The notes beneath the pieces were generated by a model, which had not been told where the DNA came from, ran no database searches, and saw only the letters and a list, made by a program, of their open reading frames with translations. Positions 22,666-35,921 of a DNA stretch of 64,000 nt are shown here, piece after piece. The DNA comes from Epiperipatus broadwayi (Eukaryota > Onychophora > Udeonychophora > Euonychophora > Peripatidae), in the NCBI GenBank assembly GCA_028023455.1, contig JAQFVV010000278.1, positions 1,097,616 through 1,161,615 of the forward strand. The letters run 5' to 3'. How positions within the stretch are numbered: the first letter of the stretch is position 1; every line of letters begins with the position of its first letter. The translations under genes were made by a program, and so were the position numbers.

Positions 22666-23457
22666 ATATATATATATTGAAGCCTAAAAAAGTCAATCAT
22701 TTATCAATCATGACCGAATCATAAAAAAAACAGCAAGACATACTTGATTTAGACACAAAATATGTGTTCACACTAAATCCATTTTATTTCAACTTGCAGT
22801 TATTATAGATTCTAATAAAATCATGAATATTTAATAAAATAATAATTTTCTCAGGATTTATAATAATCTGTGTATACTTGTTTCTTTTAACAATGAAATA
22901 TCTAAAACTAATGTATCTTGTTTCAAAAACTGTAACTAAGAATAATTGCAATCTCAGTGTTAAAATTATGGTTAGCAAAATTAAATAAAAGGTTGAATAA
23001 TTATTTATCTCAGGGTTAACTTAATAAATGTATGAATATAAAATATGCTTATGGATTCTATGATATGATAGTGTAAAAGGATTTTTAAGCACATCACCTT
23101 ATCAAATAATATTTTATGTTACAGATAGCATTACTATAATAATGATGTATTCAATCCAACTGATTTTTTCATAAGTAAGTTTGTGTTTCAAATATGACCT
23201 TTAATATCATGAATGCAAAATTAAATGCCAATGCTTTTTTCAAAAATGACAAAGAGAAATATTTAAAATTAATAATTATTGTATTACATAATATAAAAAT
23301 GAATAACAAACAAATAATAACAATAATAAAACAATTATATAACACATTTTAATAAAATATTATTGTATATTTCTTAATTAACTGGAACTTGAAATCAATC
23401 AAATGTTATGTCATACAATACTGTGAGACAATCACATTTATAAGAAAATCTTGTAAT
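22666..23457. other. AT-rich spacer, no recognised feature
   Basis: After a short (TA)n run, low-complexity DNA without an identifiable gene or repeat family. Confidence 0.45.
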
Positions 23458-24165
23458 ATAGGGTATATGAGCACAGACTTTCACAGGACCCACCACTCTT
23501 CACTCTATCTAATAACACTGATACACTCAAGCACATATATGCTGAAAAGATAAATAATCAGTTACGATCCGGTTTTAGCCTCCAACCCATCAGCATAAGT
23601 TTACCATAAATTCTGAGTTTGCACAGTATCAATTAATCTCAAACCCAGGAGCATTACTTTTTGTCCACCATATTGCAAAAAAAAAAAAAAAAATGTAGGT
23701 ATATTTTAATTTTTTATGCTTTTTTTTTTTAAAAAAAATGCAATTTTTAATTACTTTATTTTTCTCATTTTCTTAGATTTGGCTATGTATGAAACTTGTT
23801 TCAGCAGAAATGAATTCATTTACCACTTATTTCAATTCAAAGTTACGATCTACATTTTCGTCTCAACTGTACCAAGTATTGTTTTTTTTAATTTTTTTTT
23901 TTTTATAATAAAATTTAATTTTATAGAATACATTTTTAGGCACTGATAGACTTTATAAAGTCAGGCTAATTAGAGATAAATGTAATATAAGGTATTTTCA
24001 AGTTCCCTCAATCCATCCACTCTATCTCTTATAAATGATACACACATATACACTCACATGTAAAATGGAGAAATGATCACAAAAACACATTTTATGCTGA
24101 ATCAGCAATCATCATTTTGTCAAGATCATTATCTCCCACACATATACTTATTGCTCATATAAATT
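23458..24165 (-). mobile_element. Two decayed fragments of the family a hammerhead element
   Basis: 23458-23570 matches the outer end of the element at 3129 (GGGTATATGAGCACAGACTT, then CACATATATGCTGAAAAG). 23985-24165 matches a diverged full unit, with ATGCTGAATCAGCAATCATCATT at about 24100 as the remnant of the ribozyme region. Its minus-strand core reads ATGATGA instead of CTGATGA, so it is no longer functional. Confidence 0.55.
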
Positions 24166-25651
24166 TATTTTTATGTTTATTGATTTGCTTTGTTTTTATT
24201 CATTTCATTCTCAAACACCATTCTTTCTGTAATTTTTTTTTTTAACTTTTCACTAAAACCAAATGTAGGTTCTGAAAATAGAAAACCTACACATGAATTC
24301 ATCCAGTTTCAATATTTCTGCTATGAAAAATTATCTCAGGTAAGTGATGTTATATATCTTGTTTTTCAACATTTAGTGACAGATGTGATAAAGCTGTTTA
24401 TGAAAATGTCATTTTAATATTTAACTTTCAAAATTTAGAATTTGTGAACCAATGTAAAAATAAACATTTTTCAAAAGTATTAAAAATCTTTTTTTTCTTA
24501 ATTGTTTTTTGAAGTAATGACTATTTTATCAGCTTTATTACATTCTTTCGTATTTGCTCTGTCTGACAATATATATCTTGTTATACTAATTGCATTCAAA
24601 CATAATACACACTAACAATTATAAAATTTATAATTTTTAAAAAAATACAAGATGGCGATTTCAGGGATTAAATCCTCAATTTAATATTACAGGAAAGTGA
24701 CTATTATACTAGTAGAAGTCGAATGTCTTATAAACATTCTTAATTGGTTTACTTTATCAACCAATCATTTGTTTATATACCTCATTTATAAATAATGGAC
24801 ATCTTTTTCTCGCTTTTAAAATAAGCAAGGGTAATTCATTGCTTCACAGAACTAAATGATAATTTACCACAGCAGACATTTATATTTTTGCCTTACGATC
24901 CGTTTTTGTAATTCAATTTCAGGCTTTAACACCAATAGGGTACTACTTCATCAACACAAACTACAATAAAATCATTAGGCTGCTTATTGTACACTAGATA
25001 ATAGTAATGATTAATATTAACAAGTATGAGTGTTATATAAAATATTCCTTACAATTTTACAAATTTACATAAGGATAACTCCACTTAATTTGAGGTCAAA
25101 TATCAAGAAGTCATTAGCATTATGAATATTTGATAACTACCATTTAATATAAGTTTAACAAGTACTAATGTTAATACAACAAGATCCTAAAATATATTGC
25201 ATTTAATCCCATTCAATTTTATCATTAATCATAATAGTCATTACAATATTATCTTTACCTGAATATCAAAATATCTGAGAAAATTTTATTCTTTACACTT
25301 ACAAAACATTATAATATGACTTGACTAATAAACTATAAAGTATATCAAATCTATCTAATTCATTGAACTATTCATTTCACTTTTAAAGAACCATTATCCA
25401 TTATGGAATGGTGTAAATATATAAAATTACATTTCAGTATGATTATTAATTCAGGATAATATGTTTTAAAGATTAGCAGAAACTTGGTAGTTCATTATAT
25501 TCTCCATTTGTTTAAAGAATCCATAATTTATAAATAACATTTACAAATATTTCTGGATAAATCCTTCATCCTTCTTGAATATTATTTATATTTTATGCAT
25601 GGGTAATCCTTAATTCAATTATTTTAATATTAAACAAGCATTCATAGTTTT
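24166..25651. other. AT-rich DNA, no gene seen
   Basis: Only chance open frames. Scattered short motifs (TTACGATCCG near 23572 and 24894) may be repeat borders, but I cannot assign them. Confidence 0.4.
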
Positions 25652-25794
25652 AAAACAGGCAAAAACTCTCCATATAGTAGTTCCACCTTGTGCTAACCAG
25701 AGTAATCAATGGATGCCAGAAGGGAGAGTTTTTGCCTGTTTAATAACAGTTATGTGCTAGCATGAGATGGTGATCATGTGATGTTTAGTGGTTT
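25652..25794. mobile_element. Small hairpin retroposon (family e) with 13-bp target duplication
   Basis: The 143-bp insert is bracketed by perfect 13-bp repeats CATTCATAGTTTT (25639-25651 and 25795-25807). It begins AAAACAGGCAAAAACTCTCC; GGAGAGTTTTTGCCTGTTT closes the hairpin, then a tail holds ATGTGCTAGC and GGTGATCATGTGATG. It is homologous to 18735-18849 and 8288-8510. Confidence 0.8.
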
Positions 25795-25807
25795 CATTCA
25801 TAGTTTT

Positions 25808-26911
25808 GTTATAAATAGCAAGCTTTATTTTTTTCAGCAGATTTTTTTTTATATAAAAATTTGGCTTTCAACACTTTATTAATTTGAAATATAAAAAAAT
25901 ATTCATTCATTTTTTGATCTTTAATATCCATTAGTTTTATAATTAAGATTGATTGCTGATAAAGCCAAGTTTATTATCCAAAGCAAGCACTATCATTCAG
26001 TTTTAAGTCAAAAATTGGTTTCAGCAGTAGCATGTTTGTATGAAGCATACTGGACTTTTAAAAATATTATTATTTAAAAATAAGTTTTTTTTTGTAACTG
26101 AAGATGAAATTAATCCATTTTCTTGAGACTTACAATTATCCTTTCACATAGTGACATGACCAATCATTTTTATAATATCTTATAAGAAAGTATGTCCTGC
26201 AACATTTTTAAATTTAGAAATACAATTCCTCCAAAATTTGTCAGTTATTAATCATTGTTATTCAATTAACAAAAAGTCTAGTGATGTATTGATGAAGTTC
26301 CTGAAATTCCACTAGTCAATTTGTCTATCCTATATTAGCAATTGACTATAACAAATTATATAACTTCAAAAAAAAATATAAATTAAAAACAATGGTTATT
26401 TTTGGTTATTTTGTTGTGGTCCACATCTCCTATGGAATGATGATAGAAGTCAGATGCACAGCGAGCATCTGCCTAGTTTAAAATTTCAGCCTACCATCAG
26501 GTTGGTGGAAGCAAAATGGCTATTTAAAAGTTAGGTCTACAACCACTGAAAATTTTTATAGACTGTCTGATTCTCCCATGATTTCCTTTTTATACTCATG
26601 ATCGCATAATGTCTAGATTATGTAATATTCTATTGTGCAGTGGGGTTTCTAGGTTTGTCCAGGAAGGTTACTGTAGTCTCTGATGCTCAAAAATGTTAAA
26701 GATTAGCTATTTTAAACAAAATTGGTAAAAACGTTTATTCCAGGTATAAAAAAATAAAAGAATCATAACATAACAAATTTCCCTCAGATATTTATTCTAA
26801 ACATTTTATATTAACTTTTAATAAATAATTTATTAATCAAATATATTTTTAATATGATCAAAATCAATCTTTGTTAAATAAAATTTTAAAGTGATTAACT
26901 TTTATTACATT
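25808..26911. other. AT-rich DNA with a less AT-rich block
   Basis: The 26400-26700 part is less A+T-rich (GTGGTCCACATCTCC, CAGCCTACCATCAGG) and may be a fragment of an old element, but no domain or repeat partner is visible inside this window. Confidence 0.35.
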
Positions 26912-27008
26912 AGTCAAGTGATGGTGGCCGAGTGGTCAGCACAGCCGCCTTACAATCTGTTGTCTCGGGTTCGCTTCCAGGCCAATGCTTTGACACATGA
27001 AAAAAAAA
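26912..27008 (+). mobile_element. tRNA-derived SINE, 97 bp, 15-bp target duplication
   Basis: It is flanked by AACTTTTATTACATT at 26897-26911 and 27009-27023. The head carries A-box-like TGGCCGAGTGG and B-box-like GGGTTCGCTTCC, followed by TTTGACACATG and an A-run. It shares its outline with the better preserved tRNA-Gly copy at 44420-44515 (AGTCAAG lead, GCCGCCTT, TTTGACA tail). Acceptor and T-stem pairing is imperfect and the anticodon arm is decayed, so it is a retroposed copy rather than a tRNA gene. Confidence 0.85.
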
Positions 27009-27023
27009 AACTTTTATTACATT

Positions 27024-27530
27024 TAAACATGTAAGCATCTATGCACACATGCCCACAACGTATAAAAATGTGATAACTATTTATTTTACATATAAACAAA
27101 ATGTTAATGTTGTATTTTATAATTCTATTCCATTTCTATTTTTGAATTATTATTTTGTATACATGAGTATCTCTTTTGATTTATATCATGGACAATTTTA
27201 TTTCTTAAATAAAATATAGCAATGTAAGCATATATCTATTTACATTATACAAAATTTAAAAGTTTATTATAAAAAATCAGTTTATAATTATAAAGCTATT
27301 CAAAACTATTTTATAATAGTTATGTTTCTATAATATTAATGTGAGATATTATTTGAATATAATAATGACTATATGTTATACTTTTTAACTAAATGAAAGT
27401 GAAAATTACATTTATTTAACTATAAAAACTAAATTAATCAACTTAATCAAAGCCAATAAAATTTTTATAGTCTTTGAATCAAAAATAACCAATTTACAGT
27501 GTAATTGTAATATTACAATATATGTATATA
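27024..27530. other. AT-rich spacer, no recognised feature
   Basis: No gene or repeat unit identified. Confidence 0.45.
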
Positions 27531-27738
27531 ACCATTAGAAACCAGTCAACACTTAAACAACCCCAATCTTGATAACAGTCAACAATCTCAAACTGTTGTC
27601 AAGACAACCGCCTTTTAACAATAAAGATGGAATTTCACCTCTATTGTTAAAAGGAGGTTGCCTTGATAACAGTTTGAGATTGTTGATTGCTATCTATATT
27701 GGGATTTTTTAAGTGTTGACTAATTTCTAATAGTTACT
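27531..27738. repeat. Fold-back repeat, arms of about 90 bp
   Basis: 27531-27620 is mirrored at about 27641-27738: AGTCAACACTTAAACAACCC, CAACAATCTCAAACTGTTGT and CCTTTTAACAATA occur on the left with complements on the right. The central spacer is about 20 bp. MITE-like, no coding. Confidence 0.8.
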
Positions 27739-28878
27739 TATAATTTTATTTGCCATGAACATTATTACACTTATATATATATATTTGGCAAATAATTTAA
27801 TTTTCCAAGGTAGAGTGATTTGATATTTATTTTAATATTCTTATGAATAAATAATCACCTATTGATTATTTATACATTAATTAATAGAGCACTTTTAATA
27901 TTATATAATCATGGGGATGATAAATATTTCCTGCTCTGATTATATTAACACCATGTTTTACATTTTCAGAAATCATTTTGTTATTTACTCACAAGAATAT
28001 TAAAATGATAAACAATTTACTCCATGATAAAAAGTAAAATTATTTGTTGTATTCAATGGACTTTATTAATGTCTATAGTTGGAAGTTCACCCTTATTAAT
28101 ATCATTCATGAAATTCGGTCTTCTTACAACAATTGGCAGAATGTAAATGGATTTATTTTGTAATTAGAAAATGTATTCTGGCAATAAGAGATAGAGCATT
28201 GATATAAAGATTAAAAAAGAGTTTTTATCATCTTTTATATATGCTTCATCCCTATTATTATATATTATTAGAAAGACTTCAATAATTAATAAAATATATG
28301 CAACCACACACACATTTAAATTTGTAGCACAATCAGTACAGAAAAAATATTTTTTAAGTTCATTTAAAACAAATAAAACAAAGAGAATATAATACTTCAC
28401 GTAAGACATAATCAAAGATATTTTTTATTTTAATTTTATTATTATAATTAATAATCAATTATTTTATTTTAGTTTTAGATTACTTACGCATGACATAATT
28501 TTAATTTATCATCATGCTTATCGACAATGTCAAATATTTTGCTTTTATTATTTGTGTTACTTATTAAAATTTCATAATTCCAATAGGTCAATATTTTTTT
28601 TCAATTCTTTTTATCTTTTATAATTAATTTAAAGTAAGTGTTGATCTTAAATATTTTTTTAAAATTCTTTTTAATGATGTTAAAAAATATTAATTATTTT
28701 TGCTTATAAGATTTTAAATAATGTAAAATTATATCACCTATATTGTAAGTGCATATTGTTCAATTTTTTAAAAGTTTATATTTCTAAAAAATTTGTTCAT
28801 CTCACCAAGTAATAACAATTGGTTATCAGAAGTGGTGGTTTTGTATCTTTATAATAACTATTTAATATTAAAAATAAA
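27739..28878. other. AT-rich spacer before the LINE
   Basis: No feature recognised. CAGAAGTGGTGG near 28828 might be the first bases of the LINE, but its 5' border is not visible. Confidence 0.4.
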
Positions 28879-30505
28879 ATGATTATAATAATAGTAAGGG
28901 TAATAATTACACATATCACGGTTAATAGAAGAAACTCACCATCTTTTGTCCCCACTCAATCACTATCACAAAGGTCCCCCCTTAGTGCATTGCTGTTTGC
29001 CTTCTACATTAACCCTCTCATTGAGAAAATCAATCAAACATTTGAGGGGATCAACATACCAGCAACAATGCAACAAGTGATATCCCTAGCTTACATGGAT
29101 GATATCATGGTCTTCCTGCTTTCCAAAAAACAGATACCTAAGCTACAAAAGATAATTGATAATTATTCAATAGAATATGGGCTTAAAATTAATACAACAA
29201 AAACATCAGCCTGGTCCATATACACAGGAAACAGTGCGAATCCATATACAAGGGAAAGCCAAGCCCATTCCTGGGGTTTCCATTTTATATGGAAGCCACG
29301 GGAATGAGATGCTACATACACAATAAGCTGAAAGAAGAAATTGAAAACATTACAAAATCCCTAGCAAAAGCATATCTATCAATACATTCAAAAATACAAT
29401 TGATTAATAGATTAATCACAACTAAAATAGCATATTATATACCAATAATTTATTTCTCCAATGCATTCAAATCCAAGATAAACTCAATGTGCAATCAACT
29501 TATTTGGTCCAGAAAAACAGTCGCCATTTCCATAAAAAAACTTAGAAGACCAACAGATATAGGTGGACTGGGCCTACACGATATCTCCATCTTTCACATG
29601 CAAAAACTTAGAAATGTAATAATCACAACAATCAATCAATTTTCCAAACTGAATCTCTAATACAAATAACCCCCACAGACAGACCACCACCCAAGGGTTC
29701 ATATATTGAACTAATAATATACCAATGTAAAATACAAAAGAAAATCCCAGATCAATACAAACAAAAATCCAAATACTGGGAAATATACAATCTAATACAC
29801 ACAAACAACCATGGAGAAAATAACACAACACCAATAATAGGAATAACCAACAAGAAAATGATAAAAGAATATAAAAAATGGAAACTGGAACCAAAATTTT
29901 TTGATTTTGTTCTGAAAATGAACCTGGATGCACTATCGCCTACCAATTTTCATTTCCACAGAAGGATGTACATATCTATTGATCCTTTCTGTGGATTATG
30001 TCATGAAACAGAAAAAATATGGAAGCACATAATGGACCACTGTAGAGGACTAAATCAAATAAGAGACATAATACATAATATATACATGAAAAATAATACC
30101 AGGATAGAACAATTAATGTTGGCTTATAAGGGCAAATCAATACCCACCATCAGAGCAGCAACATTTCTACTGTATACTCTGTGGTGCATCAGGTACAAAT
30201 TTCTAATTGGGAAAAACACTAGACAACATCCTTCAACATTTCAAAACAAGCTAATGCAGATACAAAATAGGGACAAATTGATCACATCCCCAGACATATA
30301 TGCAGCAACTTGGTCCCTGATCAAGCAAAGATCAAGGCTATAACAGAGCTTCAGATTGCAAAACTATAAACAAAGACTATGCATTTGATTGTAAATATAC
30401 AAATGAACTCATGTACAATCTGTAAATCTATTTCATCAGTGTACCTTTTTTGGTGATACCACATGTAACCTACTTATTGTCCAATAAAGTATATTGTTGA
30501 TATCT
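28879..30505 (+). pseudogene. 5'-truncated LINE: RT and zf-RVT C-terminus
   Basis: Three overlapping frames form one coding region with two frameshifts (near 29290 and 29655). Frame 1 (to 29307) holds QRSPLSALLFAFYINPLIEK (RT motif B region), AYMDDIMVF (motif C, about 29090-29115) and YGLKINTTKTSAW. Frame 2 (29289-29660) holds QLIWSRKTVAI and DIGGLGLHDI. Frame 3 (open from about 29665 to 30343) holds the zinc-binding pattern CGLCHETEKIWKHIMDHC, typical of the zf-RVT tail. A 3' UTR follows, with CAATAAAG near 30481. The clade is uncertain (L1/Tx1-like by motif style). It is the least decayed coding segment in the window. Confidence 0.85.
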
Positions 30506-30639
30506 AAAATATTATTAGATAAAAAGTGAAATATCAAGCTAGATATTTAGATTAAAAAATACGGTTTCATATTTTAAAAGTTAAAAAAATTACTTGCAAC
30601 ATAAAAACAAAATTATAACGATAGAACGGAAGAGATGTG

Positions 30640-30800
30640 AGTTTATTACTGATGAGTGCTGGTTCAGCACAAAATACGTATATTGGAAATCACTTATCTT
30701 TTTCACATGTGCGGTTATATAGTATTGGTTATACAAAATACAGTGAATGGCTGAAGGGAACTTGAAAGTCTGGGTTCAACTCCCCTATATTATAATTAGA
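30640..30800 (+). mobile_element. Diverged family a element with hammerhead-like motif
   Basis: CTGATGA at 30649-30655 is followed by a perfect 5-bp stem II GTGCT-GGTTC-AGCAC, then AAAA instead of GAAA, and TACGTATATTGG. The loss of G12 and of stem I pairing predicts inactivity. The downstream end GGGTTCAACTCCCC (30772-30785) fits a Pol III B-box, supporting a SINE-like origin. Confidence 0.55.
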
Positions 30801-33187
30801 ATCCAGGTATATAAAATATACTTGTACTTAAAATATTACAAAGATAGTAAAAAAAAGTGTGTTCTAAATGTCAACTGTTTTTAAGTTTATAAAAGTTCAT
30901 TGGAAATATATGGTTAAATTATAATTGAATGTTTTAGCCAAAAAGATCAAACAATGAATATTATTAAATTTTCATTAACAACAGCAATGATAAAAAATGA
31001 ATTAGAATAATTATACAATAATAATAGTATCAATAATATCAATAATTATGCGCTTATAACGCTCGTTAAAGAAGTGATGTATATTATTAAATTTATTTAA
31101 AGCTTAGTGCTTTCAAAGCTCTATGGCTTCATAATCTGTATAATAATAGTAATTATACAATCAATTAAAAGTGATAATAATTCTGATTTTTAAACAAAAA
31201 AAATATTAAATGCATTAAATGTAACCTTGATTCTGGGTACATGTTTCAAAAGGCATTCATCACATTTAAAATGCATCAGAAATATGAAATTGTACATTTA
31301 AATATGAATACTGCACACAGTTAAACAGAAATAAATTTTCTGTTTGTTAATGAGTCTATGTCATTAAAATTATGTTTTATACTTAAAAAGTTGACATATC
31401 TTTTATTATTCTAAAAATATTGATGCCACTATAGGATCTATTTTAGCTTCATAATATATATATATATAAATCAAGTCAGATATCATGTGACTTAATTTAA
31501 TAAGCTTGTAATTACAAATGTTATATATAGAGCTTGCAAAATAAGTTCTTAACAAGTTTTGCAGAATATCCCCAACTCCAGACCGGTTTCTGCTTCTGGC
31601 ATCATAATGGTGTGAAAATGAAGTATATGTGGGGATGGTAATCATCTTTATCCCAAGTAATGTAATCAATGAGAATGAGCTAAAATCAGCAAGGTTAGTA
31701 AATCATATACAATATATGTTATAATCATAATTACTAACACAAATTCTTAATATCAACAGTTATTCATTGAGACTGGATTAAAAGAGGTACTCCATAAAAA
31801 CAAGAGAAACCACCATTTGGCCAATGCCAAATTTACGACATATTATAAAAGCAATCATCAATATTTCATCTGTACCTACTTATCTAAATGTTAAAATAAT
31901 GACAAAAATAGACAAAAAATGTTTCAATAACTATGTCAGTGTTAATTACAGTCATTGTTTTGACCACATTGCATCACAAGGGTATTGTTCATGAATAAAA
32001 TAATAATTATCCACTTAAAACAAAGTAAAGTTTATGGACATTATGAACAATATTTACCTTTGAACTCTTTATTACTAGATGTTGAAAATAATGTTATTGG
32101 CAAAAAATAGTTTGTTATTATAAAGATTCCAAAAACTATTATTGTGAACAAAAGAAAATACAAATACATACATCTTAATCTGTCATATTAACAAATAATT
32201 CACTGGAATAGTTAAAAAATAATGATTAGCATATACATGAATTAGAAATCATGATAAAAAAATTAAAGGGTACTTAAGTACTCTATTATACAAACACATA
32301 ATTCTGATTTTGTTTTACAAATAGATCATATTTTTAGAAACTGACAACTCAACCAATTACACTTGCAAATATATATATATATATAAATGGTTTACATAGC
32401 ACATATATAGGAACATATTAATATATGGTCAAATAAAATATCTAAATAATTATTAATCTAATATTATTCTTTTTTAATAATGTATAGTGAATAAATTTAG
32501 ATACATGTGTATCCACTAGATATTACACATAATGTGATTTATATTACCCTAATAATAAATTATGTATCAATAATAAGTTTCATTAAATTCTATGTTAACA
32601 ATATATAAATAGGCAAATAGTAAGTATAACTATAATAAATGCACACAGTAGTGCTTGTCTTGTAAAAAACTAAAATATTTCCAATTATTAGGCCTTAATT
32701 TGCATTAAATTATGTTAACAATATCGTATTTTCTTAAAATCCAGAGTTTCATCTATCATGAAGAATATGTTAGTCCACCTTTATGACTTTTTCCTAAGCT
32801 GTAAACAAAAGTTTTTATTTTTCTTTAACTAAAGAAATATTATTTCTTTGAAAGTCTAGAACAAGTATTTTAATAATCACAATAAAATTCTAAAAAAAAT
32901 ATCTAGATATCTATCATTTGGAAAAGAATTTTAAATCTTGTTCAATGTTTCACTGGTCAGTTATATATTTTCTGGTGAGCATTTTATTTATTACTGGTTA
33001 GATAATTCATTCAATAATTATTTATTTTTGAAGAAACCAATATAATAGAGAGGAAAGCTTTTTTTTTCTTAGAAATAAATCTTTGCTAGTTTGTCAAGTT
33101 AGAGTTTTTTTTAAAAAAAAGAAGTCATCATATTTTATTTAACTTCAAGAAGTATAATAATACCTCTTTCTTACTGCATTGCCAAAT
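30801..33187. other. AT-rich DNA with faint repeat traces
   Basis: No gene. A segment at 31560-31690 (CAACTCCAGACCGGTTTCTG, GTGGGGATGGTAATCATC) faintly recalls family a but is too diverged to call. Confidence 0.4.
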
Positions 33188-33474
33188 GTATACCATATAA
33201 TATTAAATCGTCCATTCACTTTACTACTGTTACACAATGCTTTATTTACCACCCTCTTTTGCCATTTACAGTTTTGATTATCCCAACAATCTTCTTCAGA
33301 ACTTTATATCTCCTAACTTCAATTGTTAAATGAATTTAGTTGAAGTTATGAGATATAAAGTTCTGAAGAAGATTTCTGGTGCAATCAAAACTGTAAACTG
33401 TAAAAGAGGGTAGTAAATAAAGCATTGTGTAACAATAATAAAGTGCATGGATTATTTAGTATTATATGGTATAT
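33188..33474. repeat. Fold-back with hammerhead-like cores (family b)
   Basis: Left arm 33188-33318, right arm about 33348-33474, near-complementary. Each arm contains CTGAAGAAGAT...CAATCAAAAC-type sequence: plus copy at 33363, minus copy ending at 33300. This is a CUGANGA core with a short hairpin and AAAAC in place of GAAAC. The same unit recurs at 42978-43450 and, diverged, at 45735. It probably represents PLE pseudo-LTR ends joined head to head. Confidence 0.65.
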
Positions 33475-33794
33475 TTTATTTACCAGTGAAGTTGTTTTAT
33501 TTGTGCTTAATATCTTTGATCATCAAATAAATATCACACATGGACATAATATATGGAATGAGGGAGTAGTTTTTCATTTGTGTTTTTCATGCATGTATAA
33601 AGAAGCATGTATAAAAAATAACACTGGAGTGTCAAGACTGGATAGCTTTGAATTGTCAGATATGAGATATACATATCAGTCAGAAAAGTGGTCTATTACA
33701 TGCATATGAACTATGCTGGAGGATTGCATTAGATCCTAATATCTAGGTGCAGTGCTCTCAGATCCAAAACTCCTCACAGATGAAATCCAAAAGC

Positions 33795-33915
33795 TAAAAA
33801 CTAGTCTGGGGATATTGGATGAGTAGGCACTAGATAGGGATTTTATGCACAAACATTATTGCATCCATTGATTATCATTGGGTGACACTACTATATAAAG
33901 AGTTTAGCCTCTGTG
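33795..33915 (-). mobile_element. Family e hairpin retroposon fragment, reverse orientation
   Basis: ACTAGTCTGGGGATATTGG and ACTAGATAGGGATTTTAT are the reverse complements of the middle of the copy at 8288-8510 (TCCCTATCTAGTG, CAATATCCCCAGACTAG). Ends are eroded. Confidence 0.6.
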
Positions 33916-35310
33916 GATATGAATTATGAATGATAGCAAAGTCATCCATTACTTCTATGTAAATTCAAACTCAACCAACATAAATCTAACATCTGCCTTT
34001 CTGCATTCTCTCCAATCTAATGATATAATGATAAATCTGTTTATCTATACCTACTATTGATAGATATACAAAGGAATTCAAAAACCATGTAATTAATTAT
34101 TTTTCATCTTGATTAATAGTTTAATTATGTCTTTGTGTCCTTTTTCTAATTTACACTCTTTATAACTAGTTAGTTTTTTTTTAAAAAATTCTTAATCCAT
34201 TAAATATAAATAGATTATAGAATTAATATACATAGAAATGCATTGTTGTTCAAAATAAATTACATTCTTGATTCAATTGAAATATTTTATATTTTTGTCA
34301 GATCAGAAAAGGCAAATAAATTAAATATTTTTTTTTGTATTAAATAAAGTCATTTTGTAAATTGTATTTGATTTTAAATATGTTATAGTACTTTAAATAT
34401 CATTTCATTATTCCAGTGTATATATTTTAAATAAATATCTACAGTAATTTTTTTTTTGTATTCATTGCTATATTTACTTTCAAATTTTATATATTTATGT
34501 GTACACACACTACTATGCTATGTCCCATAAGACCAATTTTATCTTGTAATTCTTTTCATGGTGAAAAGAAAAAGAGCAATGAAATACACACCTAACAGTA
34601 AACATTTTACATGATATGTATTCATAATTAAATTAAATTTTACATATCAAACTATTTAATCTAATGTTTTCCCAAAGATGATTCACATTTAGCATTCAAA
34701 AGAATAGTACCCTTTAATTCTGAAATAGATATATAAAATCCAGTCATTGGATGATAAGTACCCAATAGAGCATGGATATCAGGATTCTTGACTTAATTTA
34801 AAAGACTATAAGTTATCTATAACAAAATATAACGTAAAATATATGTAAAGGCTTGTTTTTAAGTCATAGAAATTGTTAAATATAAAACTTGAAAATTATC
34901 ACTTGCTCTATTTTGAATCTTAGTGTGAGGTTCATGGTATCAGGCTACATGAACTTCATGGTATCAGGTTGCATGAACTGTCCATGAAAAACAATTTTTT
35001 TATATAGGGTTTGAGATAAAATATTCCATACAATTGTTTGGAAATATTGCATTGTCAAGCCATTGACAAATTCCTCCATCCACAATTGATACTACAAGTA
35101 CAGCTAAACAAACTCCAGAAGTCAAAAGCTTCATCCAAACTCCAAAACTTGCTTTTCTTCCATTCTAGACTCATGACCCAAAGCACAGTAGTATATGTGT
35201 GTGGGCATATGTATACACAGTTTGAAAAGAAAAGTAGATACAAATGCAAATAAAATTTGTTGTAGATATTTATTGGAAATATAAAAATTAAATATTAAAT
35301 ACTGACTAAC
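33916..35310. other. AT-rich DNA, one small tandem duplication
   Basis: No gene recognised. Around 34928-34980 a 24-bp unit (TTCATGGTATCAGG then CATGAAC) is repeated twice. Confidence 0.45.
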
Positions 35311-35475
35311 ATTATATGAGTAATTGTAAATCTATTATTATTAATTACTAAAATAATTGTAATTGTAAATAAGATAAAACATCCAGTTCATACACTGTTT
35401 ATAACTGGAGGTTTATTTCTCTACAGTTACAATTATTTCAGTATTTAATAATAATAGATTTATATTTATTCATAA
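35311..35475. repeat. Fold-back repeat, arms of about 60 bp
   Basis: AAATCTATTATTATTAATTAC and TAATTGTAATTGTAA on the left are mirrored by TTACAATTATTTCAG and TTTAATAATAATAGATT on the right. Confidence 0.65.
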
Positions 35476-35574
35476 TTAATATATATTTAACTGTAGGTGG
35501 TTAAAAATGAGATTCTGTCTCTTACCTGTGATGGAATATCTAATCCATATAATATAATTGCCAATTTTAATATA

Positions 35575-35722
35575 TGGCATGTAAAAAATTCAAGCCCCTG
35601 CAATAAGCATTGTCAATAACAATTGGAATATATAAGAATACCCTTTAAGCATAAGTGAATTCACTTGTGCTTTTAAACTATTATTGATGAGTGAAAGCAT
35701 GGAGATTTTAATGTACACTTAC
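35575..35722. repeat. Dispersed repeat shared with 51325-51500
   Basis: AAGCATTGTCAATA, ATATAAGAATA, a hairpin GCATAAGTGAATTCACTTGTGC and AAACTATTATTGATG recur in the same order at 51345-51440. Each copy lies within a few hundred bases upstream of an LTR-like block. Confidence 0.55.
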
Positions 35723-35921
35723 AAACAGCACATGACTGGAGGATTTTTTTTTATGATTATACTAGCAATTATAAATAAAATACAAATTCATATAACATTA
35801 AAATACTAGCCAAAAAATAAATTTTTACCAAAATACTTCCCCAACCATGGTTTTATCTATTAACAAATAAAAATCCAACTAAACGTACAACATATTGAAT
35901 TGGTTATATATATATATATAT

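Noticed and set aside
29574-29946. Two minus-strand frames of 119 and 64 codons with hydrophobic composition
   Set aside because: Antisense to the LINE coding region at 28879-30343. The plus strand carries recognisable RT and zf-RVT motifs.
34928-34985. CRISPR-like short repeat
   Set aside because: Only two adjacent 24-bp copies without spacers, in eukaryotic DNA; a simple tandem duplication.
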